From positions 1-64,000 of the forward strand of contig UQGR01000003.1 in the NCBI GenBank assembly GCA_900540705.1: a DNA stretch of 64,000 nt, given 5' to 3'. A program made the position numbers and the translations under genes. Positions 25,188 through 34,490 of this stretch are shown here, one piece after another; within the stretch, counting starts at the first letter, position 1, and every line of letters begins with the position of its first letter. The stretch comes from an uncultured Mollicutes bacterium (GTDB lineage: Bacteria; Bacillota_I; Bacilli_A; Acholeplasmatales; Anaeroplasmataceae). The notes below the pieces were generated by a model. The model saw only the letters and a list, made by a program, of their open reading frames with translations, was not told where the DNA came from and searched no databases.

Positions 25188-27401
25188 ATGAAAATCATAA
25201 AGAGAAGTGGTACGGAAGTTCAATTTGATATGAATAAAATCACTCAGGCGATTCGGAAGGCAAATGAAGAAGTATTAGATAGTGAAAAGCTGAGTGAGGA
25301 AATGATTGCAGAGCTTGCCAATAATGTCTCTAAAAAATGTAAAAAGGCTAAGTATGCATTAAATGTAGAAGAAATCCAAAATTTAGTTGAAGATGAACTA
25401 ATGCGTATAGATGCCTACAATATTGCAAGAAAATATATAACCTATCGTTATAAACGGGCTTTAGTTCGTAAATCCAATTCCACGGATGAGCAAATCTTAA
25501 GCTTGATTGAATGTAATAATGAAGAGGTAAAACAAGAAAATTCAAATAAGAATCCTACAGTAAATAGTGTTCAAAGAGATTATATGGCAGGAGAGGTTAG
25601 CAAGGATATTACCAAGCGTTTCTTATTGCCAGAGGATATTGTAAAGGCTCATGAGGAAGGAGTTATCCACTTTCATGATTCAGACTATTTTGCTCAGCAT
25701 ATGCACAATTGCTGCTTGGTGAATTTAGAGGATATGCTTCAAAATGGGACTGTAATCAGTGAAACAATGATTGAGAAGCCAAAGAGCTTTTCTACTGCCT
25801 GTAATGTTGCCACCCAGATTATTGCCCAGATTGCTTCTAGTCAGTATGGTGGACAATCTATCACCTTATCTCATTTAGCTCCATTTGTTGATATTTCTAG
25901 ACAGAAGCTAATCACTGAGGTAAGAGAAGAATTCATTGCTCAAAACATTACCTTATCTGAAGAAAAGATTCGCCAGATTGCAGAGATGAGAGTTCGTAAA
26001 GAAATTAAAAAGGGCTGCCAAATGATTCAGTATCAGGTAGTAACCCTGATGACGACAAATGGACAGGCTCCTTTTGTGACGGTATTCATGTATTTGAATG
26101 AGGTGCCAGAGGGACAGCTTAGAGACGATTTGGCTATCATTATAGAAGAAATGCTATATCAAAGAATATTAGGTGTTAAAAATGAAAAGGGAGTATACAT
26201 TACACCTGCCTTCCCTAAGCTGATTTATGTTCTTGAAGAGAATAACATTAAGCCAGAGGGAAAATATTATTACTTATCCGAGCTTGCTGCCCAGTGTACA
26301 GCGAAGCGCATGGTTCCAGACTACATTTCTGAAAAGGTTATGAAGAGTCTGAAGATTAATGAAAATGGAGAAGGAGATTGTTATCCTTGTATGGGCTGTC
26401 GTTCCTTCTTGACCCCTGATTCTACTATGCATTTAGGAAATATTGCAAACGCATTAAACTATGTAGAGGGGAAAGGTAAGTATTACGGTCGGTTCAATCA
26501 GGGCGTTGTAACCTTGAATTTGGTAGATGTTGCCTGTTCTTCTGGAAAAGATTTAGATAAATTTTGGAAAATCTTAGAGGAAAGATTAGAGCTGTGCTAC
26601 CGCGCATTGATGTGTCGTCATAAACGTCTTTTAGGTACCCCATCTGATGTGGCTCCTATTTTATGGCAGCATGGTGGTCTAGCTCGTTTAAAGAAGGGTG
26701 AGGTTATCGATAAGCTATTGTTTGACAATTACTCTACCATCTCTTTAGGGTATGCTGGTCTATGTGAATGTGTATATTATCTTACAGGAGATACGCATAC
26801 TACAGAAGAGGGATCAAAGCTCGGCTTGGCGATTATGCAGAAGCTAAATGATGCTTGTGCAAAATGGAAGGCTCAGACCAATATCGGTTTCAGTGTATAT
26901 GGAACACCACTAGAGTCTACAACCTATAAATTTGCGAAAAATTTACAAAAGCGTTTTGGTATTATTCCAGGCGTTACAGATAAGAACTATATCACCAATA
27001 GCTATCATATCAATGTACGAGAGAAGATAGATGCATTTAGTAAATTGACCTTTGAGTCTAAGTTCCAAAAGCTATCTCCTGGTGGGGCAGTCAGTTATGT
27101 AGAGGTTCCAAATATGCAGAACAATATTCCTGCCGTTTTAGCATTAATGACGCACATTTATGAAACCATTATGTATGCGGAGCTGAACACAAAGAGCGAC
27201 TATTGTCAGTGCTGTGGATATAGCGGAGAAATCCAGATTGTAACAGATGCCGATGATAAGCTAGTTTGGGAATGTCCAAATTGTGGGAATCAGGATCAAT
27301 CAAAGCTAAATGTAGCAAGACGTACCTGCGGATATATTGGAACTCAGTTTTGGAATCAGGGAAGAACCCAGGAAATTAAGGAAAGAGTTCTTCATTTATA
27401 A
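25188..27401 (+). CDS. nrdD: Anaerobic ribonucleoside-triphosphate reductase
   Basis: 737 residues. The N-terminal ATP-cone (about 1-90) begins KIIKRSGTEVQFDMNKI. The glycyl-radical barrel carries substrate-site Cys in CMGCRSF (about 400-410). The C-terminus has Zn ligands C673-C676 and C696-C699 and the glycyl radical Gly715 in RRTCGY. The enzyme reduces NTPs to dNTPs without oxygen, with NrdG generating the radical. AAGGAGG precedes the ATG. The stop overlaps the nrdG start by 1 nt. Its presence suggests an anaerobic lifestyle. Confidence 0.97.
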   Translation: MKIIKRSGTEVQFDMNKITQAIRKANEEVLDSEKLSEEMIAELANNVSKKCKKAKYALNVEEIQNLVEDELMRIDAYNIARKYITYRYKRALVRKSNSTDEQILSLIECNNEEVKQENSNKNPTVNSVQRDYMAGEVSKDITKRFLLPEDIVKAHEEGVIHFHDSDYFAQHMHNCCLVNLEDMLQNGTVISETMIEKPKSFSTACNVATQIIAQIASSQYGGQSITLSHLAPFVDISRQKLITEVREEFIAQNITLSEEKIRQIAEMRVRKEIKKGCQMIQYQVVTLMTTNGQAPFVTVFMYLNEVPEGQLRDDLAIIIEEMLYQRILGVKNEKGVYITPAFPKLIYVLEENNIKPEGKYYYLSELAAQCTAKRMVPDYISEKVMKSLKINENGEGDCYPCMGCRSFLTPDSTMHLGNIANALNYVEGKGKYYGRFNQGVVTLNLVDVACSSGKDLDKFWKILEERLELCYRALMCRHKRLLGTPSDVAPILWQHGGLARLKKGEVIDKLLFDNYSTISLGYAGLCECVYYLTGDTHTTEEGSKLGLAIMQKLNDACAKWKAQTNIGFSVYGTPLESTTYKFAKNLQKRFGIIPGVTDKNYITNSYHINVREKIDAFSKLTFESKFQKLSPGGAVSYVEVPNMQNNIPAVLALMTHIYETIMYAELNTKSDYCQCCGYSGEIQIVTDADDKLVWECPNCGNQDQSKLNVARRTCGYIGTQFWNQGRTQEIKERVLHL

Positions 27402-27919
27402 TGAATTATGCGGAAATTAAAAAATTAGATATTGCCAATGGATTAGGAGTTCGAGTATCCTTATTTGTCAGTGGCTGTACGCACCATTGTAAAAATTGCT
27501 TTAATGCCATTGCCTGGGACTTTCACTATGGACAACCTTTTACACCAGAGGTAGAACAAGAACTGATTGAGGCCCTGAAACACCCTATGGTAGCTGGGTT
27601 AACCCTATTAGGGGGAGAACCCTTAGAACCTCAGAATCAGTATGGCTTATTTCCTTTTCTTAAAAGGGTTAAACAGGAGTTGCCTGAAAAAAATATTTGG
27701 TGTTATACTGGCTATACGCTTGAGGCTGACCTATTGACAGGAAGAGCTCATATCGATATTACAGACGATCTTTTATCTATGATAGACGTCTTAGTAGATG
27801 GTAAATTTATAGAGGAGCTAAAGGATATTACCTTGAAGTTTAGAGGCTCTTCTAATCAGAGGCTTATTGATTTAAAAAGAACTCTATTAGATCAATCTCT
27901 ACATTTATTGAAATTATAA
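27401..27919 (+). CDS. nrdG: Anaerobic ribonucleotide reductase-activating protein (radical SAM)
   Basis: 172 residues, the usual NrdG size. The [4Fe-4S]/SAM motif CX3CX2C is present as CTHHCKNC (C26, C30, C33), followed by FNAIAWDF and the glycine-rich LTLLGGEPLEP that contacts SAM. It abstracts hydrogen from Gly715 of NrdD through a 5'-deoxyadenosyl radical. Transcribed with nrdD; a terminator follows immediately. Confidence 0.96.
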   Translation: MNYAEIKKLDIANGLGVRVSLFVSGCTHHCKNCFNAIAWDFHYGQPFTPEVEQELIEALKHPMVAGLTLLGGEPLEPQNQYGLFPFLKRVKQELPEKNIWCYTGYTLEADLLTGRAHIDITDDLLSMIDVLVDGKFIEELKDITLKFRGSSNQRLIDLKRTLLDQSLHLLKL

Positions 27920-27950
27920 GCTTTGTGAAAAATCACAGGGCTTTTTTTGT
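27918..27950 (+). terminator. Terminator after nrdG
   Basis: AAGCTTTGTGA (27918-27928) pairs with TCACAGGGCTT (27933-27943) and is followed by a T run. Confidence 0.85.
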
Positions 27951-28022
27951 GAAAAAGATGTTTTAAAATCTCATTTTTTCCTTAATTTTTATAGAGAAAA
28001 AAGAGTAAATTTGCAGAAATTA

Positions 28023-28031
28023 TGATATAAT
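28023..28031 (+). promoter_or_regulatory. Extended -10 promoter of ligA
   Basis: TGATATAAT at 28023-28031, 34 nt before the start; -35 not evident. Confidence 0.6.
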
Positions 28032-28065
28032 AAGAATACATTTATCAATGGAGGAGTTTTAGGTT

Positions 28066-30042
28066 ATGGACGCTAAAAAAAGAGTAGCAGAACTGAAGGA
28101 AATATTGAATAAAGCCTCTTATGAGTATTATGTAATGGATAATCCTACATTAGAGGATTATGAATATGATAGATTGATGGCAGAGCTCATTCAAATAGAG
28201 AATGAACATCCAGAACTGAAGACCTTAGATTCTCCTACTTGTAAAATTGGCGGAGAGGTCCTGACAAAATTTGAAAAGGTTGTTCACACCTCAAAGATGA
28301 TGAGCTTAAGTGATGCTTTTAGTGAAGAGGAGCTATATGAATTTGATAAAAGAGTAAGAAAAGAGGCTCCAACCGCAACCTATTGTTGTGAGCTTAAAAT
28401 TGATGGCTTGTCTGTATCCTTACGCTATGAACAGGGTGTTTTAGTTTTAGGTGCCACGAGAGGGAATGGTGAAATTGGAGAGAATATCACCTCCAATGTT
28501 CGCACCATTAAGAGTATTCCCTTACAGCTTAAGCATAAGGATACCATAGAGGTTCGTGGAGAAATATTTATGCCAAAGAAGAGCTTTCATGCCTTGAATG
28601 AGGAGAGAGCGTTGAATGAGGAGGAACTCTTTGCCAATTGTCGTAATGCGGCTGCTGGTTCTATTCGGCAGCTGGATAGCAGGATAGCAGCGAAGCGTAA
28701 CCTAGATGCTTTTCTCTACTATTTGGTAGATGACCATAGCTCCACGCAAAGTGAAGCTTTGGAGCTTTTGAAATCCTATGGCTTTAAGGTGAATCCACTT
28801 TACCGGAAATGTAAAACTATGGATGAGGTATGGGCTTATATAAAGGAAATGGGTGAGCTTCGTTCAGCGCTTCCCTATGACATTGATGGAATCGTAATCA
28901 AGGTCAATGAGAGAAGCTTATATCCCATCATAGGGGAAACTGTAAAATATCCAAAATGGGCCACCGCTTATAAATTTCCACCTGAGGAGGTTAAGACAAA
29001 GCTTTATGCCATTACCTATCAGGTAGGAAGAAGTGGAGTCATAACTCCTGTAGCTAATTTTAAGCCTGTTTTTGTTCAAGGCTCTTTGATTTCTAAGGCC
29101 ACCCTACACAATGAGGATTATATTTTGGCTAAGGACATTCATATCAACGATACTGTTGTAATCCGGAAGGCAGGAGATGTAATTCCTGAGGTTGTAAGAC
29201 CAGTGAAAGAGGAAAGAGATGGCACTGTAGAGCCCTTTCAGATGATTACACATTGTCCATGCTGTAATTCCCTATTGGAAAGAAAAGCTGGAGAAGCAGA
29301 TTATTTCTGTCTAAATCCAGATTGTAGTGAGAAGCAGGTCAATCGCTTGATTCACTTTGCTTCAAAGCCTGCTTACGACATTGACTCTTTAGGGGATAAG
29401 CTTGTCCTTCAGCTGTTTGAGGCAGGTTTTTTGAAGGATATTTCAGATATATTTACATTAAAAGACCATTATAATGAGCTGATAGAGCTTCCTGGTCTTG
29501 GTGTTAAGAGCATCGACCATCTATTAGAAGCAATTGAACAATCTAAGAAAAACAATTTAAATCAGCTTTTATTTGGTTTAGGAATTAAGCATTGTGGAGC
29601 GAAGATTTCTACTATTTTATGTAAGAAATTTAAAACTATGGAAAACATCATGCAGGCAAGCTATGAGGATATCTCTGAAATCAATGATATAGGAAATGCG
29701 ATTGCATATGAGGTTGTAGAATATATGAAGCAGCCAAAGGCTCAGGAACTCATCGCTCGGCTGACTTCCTATGGACTTAATATGACCTATCAAATGGGGG
29801 AAATTAAGGAGAACTTTTTTACCAATAAGAAATGTGTGTTGACTGGAACCCTAGAAGCGATGGGAAGAAGTGAGGCCAAAAAGAAAATTGAAAGCTTTGG
29901 AGGTAATCTCTCCGAGTCTGTTAGTGCTAAAACCGATATTCTCATTTTAGGAACAAATCCTGGAAGTAAGTATGAAAAAGCGAAAAAGCTTGGAATTTAT
30001 ATTATGGAAGAAGCAGAGTTTTTACAAAAATTAAACGAATAA
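28066..30042 (+). CDS. ligA: NAD+-dependent DNA ligase
   Basis: 658 residues. Adenylation domain: Ia region with YEYDRLM; active-site Lys111 in CELKIDG (KxDG); REI motif EVRGE. OB fold at about 310-395. Zn finger with C397/C400 (HCPCC) and C415/C420 (CLNPDC). HhH repeats GLGVKSIDHL, and a BRCT domain from about 585 (FTNKKCVLTGTLEAM). It seals nicks in replication and repair using NAD+. GGAGGAG precedes the ATG. uvrA follows 21 nt later, so a repair operon is likely. Confidence 0.97.
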   Translation: MDAKKRVAELKEILNKASYEYYVMDNPTLEDYEYDRLMAELIQIENEHPELKTLDSPTCKIGGEVLTKFEKVVHTSKMMSLSDAFSEEELYEFDKRVRKEAPTATYCCELKIDGLSVSLRYEQGVLVLGATRGNGEIGENITSNVRTIKSIPLQLKHKDTIEVRGEIFMPKKSFHALNEERALNEEELFANCRNAAAGSIRQLDSRIAAKRNLDAFLYYLVDDHSSTQSEALELLKSYGFKVNPLYRKCKTMDEVWAYIKEMGELRSALPYDIDGIVIKVNERSLYPIIGETVKYPKWATAYKFPPEEVKTKLYAITYQVGRSGVITPVANFKPVFVQGSLISKATLHNEDYILAKDIHINDTVVIRKAGDVIPEVVRPVKEERDGTVEPFQMITHCPCCNSLLERKAGEADYFCLNPDCSEKQVNRLIHFASKPAYDIDSLGDKLVLQLFEAGFLKDISDIFTLKDHYNELIELPGLGVKSIDHLLEAIEQSKKNNLNQLLFGLGIKHCGAKISTILCKKFKTMENIMQASYEDISEINDIGNAIAYEVVEYMKQPKAQELIARLTSYGLNMTYQMGEIKENFFTNKKCVLTGTLEAMGRSEAKKKIESFGGNLSESVSAKTDILILGTNPGSKYEKAKKLGIYIMEEAEFLQKLNE

Positions 30043-30063
30043 ATAGAACAATAGGAGCATTTT

Positions 30064-32874
30064 ATGGATCAAATCATCATTAAGGGTGCTAGAGAGAATA
30101 ATTTAAAAAACATTTCAATTGAGCTCCCTAAAAATAAATTAATAGTTATGACAGGATTATCTGGCTCTGGTAAATCCTCTTTAGCCTTTGATACCATTTA
30201 TCAGGAGGGGCAAAGACGATTTGTAGAATCTTTATCCAGCTATGCCAGACAATTTATAGGGTCTATGGAAAAGCCTGATGTGGATAGTATAGAGGGGCTT
30301 TCTCCAGCCATTTCCATTGATCAAAAATCTGCAAGCCATAATCCTCGTTCTACAGTTGGAACTGTTACAGAAATTTACGACTATTTGCGTGTCTTATTTG
30401 CTAGAATAGGAACACCTTATTGTCCTACCCATCATATTCCTATTTCATCCTTTTCCAATGAACAGATTGTGAATAAGATATTAGAAATGCCTGAAGGATC
30501 TAAGCTATATATTACCTCTCCAGTTGTCTTTAGAGAAAAGGGAGAACATAAAAATATTTTTACTAAATATCTGCAGGAGGGCTTTGTTAGAGCTATTGTA
30601 GATGGAGAACTAGTGGAGCTAGATAGTGAAATCAGCTTAGAAAAAAATAAAAAGCATACGATTGAAATTGTAGTAGAACGCTTGATTCTTAAGGAAGGCG
30701 TTAGAAGTAGAATAGCTGAGGCAGTAGAGCTTGCTGTAAAATTTTCAAAAGGATATGTAGAGGTCATCAGTGACTCACAAACTTATTTTTATTCTACCGT
30801 TCATGCCTGTCCAGAATGTGGATATTCCCTAGCCACCTTAGAGCCAAGACTCTTTTCCTTTAATAGTCCTCTTGGGGCGTGTCCAGATTGTAATGGCTTA
30901 GGGAAGAAGCTGACGGTTTCTCCAGATTTAATCATTGAAGAGGATAAATCTCTAGAGAAAGGGTGTATTGTACCCTATAAGAACCAGGAGAAGGAAAATC
31001 TTAATAATCTAATGCTAGAACAAACCTGTAAGTTTTATGGGATAGATATGAAGAAGCCCTTTAAGGACTTGCCAGAGGAGCATAAACGGACTATTTTATA
31101 TGGGTCAAAGGATAGAATTGATTATAAAATGCGTTCGACTAGCGGCAGAATCCATGATAAAAAGGAATACTTTGAGGGGATTATAACCAATTTCCAAAGA
31201 AGATATGTGGAAACCAATAGTGACTGGATTCGCGACTGGATTGAGGGCTATATGGTAGAGCATCAGTGTCAATCCTGCAAGGGGGCCCGTTTAAATCCTA
31301 GTGTATTAAATATTTTTATTGAGGGAAAAAATATTTTTGATATTTGCTCTATGTCCATTGATGAGCTTTTAGACTGGTTTGAGCAATTATCCCTATCCGA
31401 GGAAAAGCAGGTCATTTCTAGATTAGCCATTAAAGAGATTAAGGATAGACTACGCTTTTTAAAGAATGTAGGATTAGAGTATTTGACCTTAAGTCGTAGT
31501 GCTGAAACTCTTTCTGGAGGAGAAGCTCAAAGAATTCGACTGGCAACTCAAATAGGCTCTCGTCTTACTGGAGTTCTTTATGTCTTAGATGAGCCATCGA
31601 TTGGACTTCACCAAAGAGATAACGAAAGACTCATAAAAACCTTGAAGGAAATGCGGGATTTAGGAAATACCCTTATCGTCGTTGAGCATGATGATGAGAC
31701 GATGAAGGCCTGTGATTACCTAGTAGATATCGGGCCTAGGGCTGGTATTCATGGTGGAGAGGTTGTTGCCTACGGAACTCCACAGGAGGTTATGCAAAAT
31801 CCAAACAGCATAACAGGGGCTTATCTATCAGGAAAAGAAAAAATTGATATTCCTCAGCAAAGAAGAAAAGGGAATAAGAAATTTATTAAAATCTATGGAG
31901 CTAAGGAAAATAACCTTAAGAATATCAATGTGACAATTCCTTTAGGAGTCATCACCTGTGTTACTGGTGTATCTGGGTCTGGAAAGTCAACTTTGGTCAA
32001 TGAAATTCTTTATAAAAATGCCTATGTGAAGCTCTATTCTGCCAAGAAGGTTTCTCCTGGTCAAGTGAAAAAAATTGAGGGCTTAGAGCATATTGACCGC
32101 ATCGTTCATATTTCCCAGCAGCCAATTGGCCGTACTCCTCGAAGCAATCCAGCCACCTATACAGGTGTATTCGATGATATTAGAGATTTATTCAGCCAAA
32201 CCACAGATGCCAAGGTCAAGGGCTACGATAAATCTAGATTTTCCTTTAACGTCAAGGGTGGTCGCTGTGAAGCCTGTTCTGGAGATGGAGTTAAACGAAT
32301 CTCTATGCACTTTTTACCAGACGTGTATGTTCCTTGTGAGGTATGTCATGGGACAAGATATCAACAGGAAACTTTGAACATTCGCTTTAAGGAAAAAAGT
32401 ATTGCTGATGTATTAGATATGACCGTAGAGGATGCCGTTACCTTTTTTGATGCATTTCCAAAAATCAAGGCAAAGCTTCAGACCATCAATGATGTTGGGT
32501 TAGGCTATATTAAGCTTGGTCAATCCTCAACAACGCTTTCTGGCGGAGAAGCTCAAAGAGTTAAGCTTGCCTATGAGCTGCATTCTAGAATTACGCCAAG
32601 AACGCTCTATATATTAGATGAGCCAACGACAGGACTCCATGTGGATGACATTAAAAGACTTATGGAGGTCATCGCTAGAATTGCAGATGCTGGAGCGTCT
32701 GTCATTATCATCGAGCACAATTTAGATGTAATTAAGCTGGCGGACTATATTATTGATCTAGGACCAGAGGGTGGCAATCGTGGAGGAACAGTTCTGTTCG
32801 AGGGAACTCCAGAAGAGCTTGTTAAGCTGGATACCTCCTATACGGCAAAATATTTAAAACCTTTACTAAAATAG
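30064..32874 (+). CDS. uvrA: Excinuclease ABC subunit A
   Basis: 936 residues, full length. Two ABC ATPase modules: Walker A GLSGSGKSS at 31-39 and GVSGSGKST at about 635. The signatures LSGGEAQR occur in both halves, with Walker B LYVLDEPS and LYILDEPT. Zn modules: CPEC...CPDC (about 247-277) and CEAC...CEVC (about 735-762). It scans DNA for bulky lesions with UvrB. Cotranscribed with ligA and followed by a terminator. Confidence 0.98.
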   Translation: MDQIIIKGARENNLKNISIELPKNKLIVMTGLSGSGKSSLAFDTIYQEGQRRFVESLSSYARQFIGSMEKPDVDSIEGLSPAISIDQKSASHNPRSTVGTVTEIYDYLRVLFARIGTPYCPTHHIPISSFSNEQIVNKILEMPEGSKLYITSPVVFREKGEHKNIFTKYLQEGFVRAIVDGELVELDSEISLEKNKKHTIEIVVERLILKEGVRSRIAEAVELAVKFSKGYVEVISDSQTYFYSTVHACPECGYSLATLEPRLFSFNSPLGACPDCNGLGKKLTVSPDLIIEEDKSLEKGCIVPYKNQEKENLNNLMLEQTCKFYGIDMKKPFKDLPEEHKRTILYGSKDRIDYKMRSTSGRIHDKKEYFEGIITNFQRRYVETNSDWIRDWIEGYMVEHQCQSCKGARLNPSVLNIFIEGKNIFDICSMSIDELLDWFEQLSLSEEKQVISRLAIKEIKDRLRFLKNVGLEYLTLSRSAETLSGGEAQRIRLATQIGSRLTGVLYVLDEPSIGLHQRDNERLIKTLKEMRDLGNTLIVVEHDDETMKACDYLVDIGPRAGIHGGEVVAYGTPQEVMQNPNSITGAYLSGKEKIDIPQQRRKGNKKFIKIYGAKENNLKNINVTIPLGVITCVTGVSGSGKSTLVNEILYKNAYVKLYSAKKVSPGQVKKIEGLEHIDRIVHISQQPIGRTPRSNPATYTGVFDDIRDLFSQTTDAKVKGYDKSRFSFNVKGGRCEACSGDGVKRISMHFLPDVYVPCEVCHGTRYQQETLNIRFKEKSIADVLDMTVEDAVTFFDAFPKIKAKLQTINDVGLGYIKLGQSSTTLSGGEAQRVKLAYELHSRITPRTLYILDEPTTGLHVDDIKRLMEVIARIADAGASVIIIEHNLDVIKLADYIIDLGPEGGNRGGTVLFEGTPEELVKLDTSYTAKYLKPLLK

Positions 32875-32883
32875 TGGGGTGAG

Positions 32884-32920
32884 AAATCCTTTGTTGCTAG
32901 AACGTACAAAGGATTTTTGT
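32884..32920 (+). terminator. Terminator after uvrA
   Basis: AAATCCTTTGT (32884-32894) pairs with ACAAAGGATTT (32906-32916), followed by Ts. Confidence 0.9.
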
Positions 32921-32984
32921 TTGCTTATTTATTAATCTTATTATATAATAAAATGGTATTTTAAAAAGTGAAGGAGGTGAAAAC

Positions 32985-33536
32985 ATGAATGAAGAGAAAA
33001 AAGCAGAAATCCGCAGGAGCTTAGAAAGCTTTCAGCAACAGCTGGAGGACTTGAAAAAATCTAATCCAGAAGGAGATTATGAACAGCTTGAGCTTATAAT
33101 AAAGAAGCTGGGAGATATGCTAGAAGGAGTAGAACAAAAAAATTATCTGTTAAAAACGATTTTAAAGGGGATATTATTTTTCATTCTACTCTATCTCATA
33201 TATTTGGTCAGTGTATGTATGGTTTTAGGCTTTGGCTTTACCTATTTAAATATCAATGATTTTCAAAGACTTTCCTATTTGGTTCCGATTACCTCTTTGG
33301 TTATTTTGATTGCTCATCGAATTATTGAGGCAGCCTTAAACACCTATAAGACGACCTATCCTCTTTTTCATTTTGTAGTGTTAAACCTTCTATTTATATT
33401 TGTGATGTCTTTTTTAGATACCCTTTGTTTTCATGTTTTCACCAATATTTGGCAGTCATTAGGTGCCTTAATTGCAGTTTGTGTGTTTTCCGCTATTGGT
33501 GAATTTTATTTATCAAAAAAATTTTTATTTCTCTAG
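32985..33536 (+). CDS. Small membrane protein with N-terminal coiled coil, before hprK
   Basis: 183 residues. The first ~60 are a charged, heptad-like helix (RRSLESFQQQLEDLKK), followed by four membrane helices (about 62-85, 98-115, 125-142 and 150-172). No family was recognised. GGAGGTG is well spaced before the ATG. The gene lies 9 nt before hprK and opens that operon, which suggests coregulation but does not show a role in carbon control. Confidence 0.7.
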   Translation: MNEEKKAEIRRSLESFQQQLEDLKKSNPEGDYEQLELIIKKLGDMLEGVEQKNYLLKTILKGILFFILLYLIYLVSVCMVLGFGFTYLNINDFQRLSYLVPITSLVILIAHRIIEAALNTYKTTYPLFHFVVLNLLFIFVMSFLDTLCFHVFTNIWQSLGALIAVCVFSAIGEFYLSKKFLFL

Positions 33537-33545
33537 GAGACGACT

Positions 33546-34490
33546 ATGGATTATATTACAATAGAAAAAATCATGAAGGATAATAAACTGGAACTGGTGA
33601 GCGGCGCTGCTGGACTTAAGAGACATTGTATAGAGGATATGATTACTAGACCAGGGCTGGAATTTACAGGCTTCTTTGATTATTTTGATGCAAAACGAGT
33701 AATTTTAGTAGGTTCTAAAGAGGTTACCTTTTTGAGCCGTCAGACCAAAGAACTTATCGAACAAAATGTTAGAAAAATATTTGAATGTCATCCTCCATGT
33801 ATTGTGTTTAGCTTAAAGGTCTCTATTCCTGAGATTTTTATAAGGCTAGGAGATGAATACGGAATATGTATTTTAAAGAGTAATATGCGTACGACTCCAA
33901 CCTCCTCTAAGCTGTATAACTATCTTCAGGAGCATCTGGCTGAGACAATCTCAGTGCATGGAACCTTTTTGGATATCAATGGAATGGGAACCTTGATTAT
34001 TGGTAAGAGTGGTATTGGTAAATCAGAAACCTCCTTGGATTTGATTAAGAGAGGTCATCAGCTGATTGCCGATGACTTAGTTGAGATAATGGAAAAGGAA
34101 CCAGGAAACCTGATTGGAACGGCTCCTGATATCCTAAAGCGATATATGGAAATCCGAGGCATTGGTATCGTTGATGTTGTAACCATGTTTGGGGCAGGGG
34201 CGTATCGGGATAGAAAAAATTTACGACTAGTAGTAGAGCTTGAGGCCTGGAATGAGGATAAATATTATGACCGTATCGGCTTAGAGCATCAAACGATAAA
34301 ATATTTTAATACAGAGATTACCAAAATAACGATTCCGGTATTACCTGGTAGAACGGTATCTTTACTTGTTGAATCGGCGGCTATGAATGAGAAGCTGAAG
34401 CTTTTAGGCCATTTTGCAGCCTTAGATTTTGTTTCTCAGGTAGATAAAAAAGCAAAAGAAGGAGGAAAGGAACATGATGAATTACATTGA
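33546..34490 (+). CDS. hprK: HPr kinase/phosphorylase
   Basis: 314 residues. The Walker A GKSGIGKSETSLDL lies near residue 153-160, followed by the ADDLVEI segment. The signature for the family, EIRGIGIVDV, is present as MEIRGIGIVDVV (about 203-214), and the C-terminal DRIGLE is the phosphorylase-associated region. It phosphorylates Ser46 of HPr in response to fructose-1,6-bisphosphate and so directs CcpA-dependent carbon catabolite control. Its 3' end overlaps the next gene by 17 nt, as expected for the hprK-lgt-ppaX arrangement known in Bacillus. Confidence 0.96.
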   Translation: MDYITIEKIMKDNKLELVSGAAGLKRHCIEDMITRPGLEFTGFFDYFDAKRVILVGSKEVTFLSRQTKELIEQNVRKIFECHPPCIVFSLKVSIPEIFIRLGDEYGICILKSNMRTTPTSSKLYNYLQEHLAETISVHGTFLDINGMGTLIIGKSGIGKSETSLDLIKRGHQLIADDLVEIMEKEPGNLIGTAPDILKRYMEIRGIGIVDVVTMFGAGAYRDRKNLRLVVELEAWNEDKYYDRIGLEHQTIKYFNTEITKITIPVLPGRTVSLLVESAAMNEKLKLLGHFAALDFVSQVDKKAKEGGKEHDELH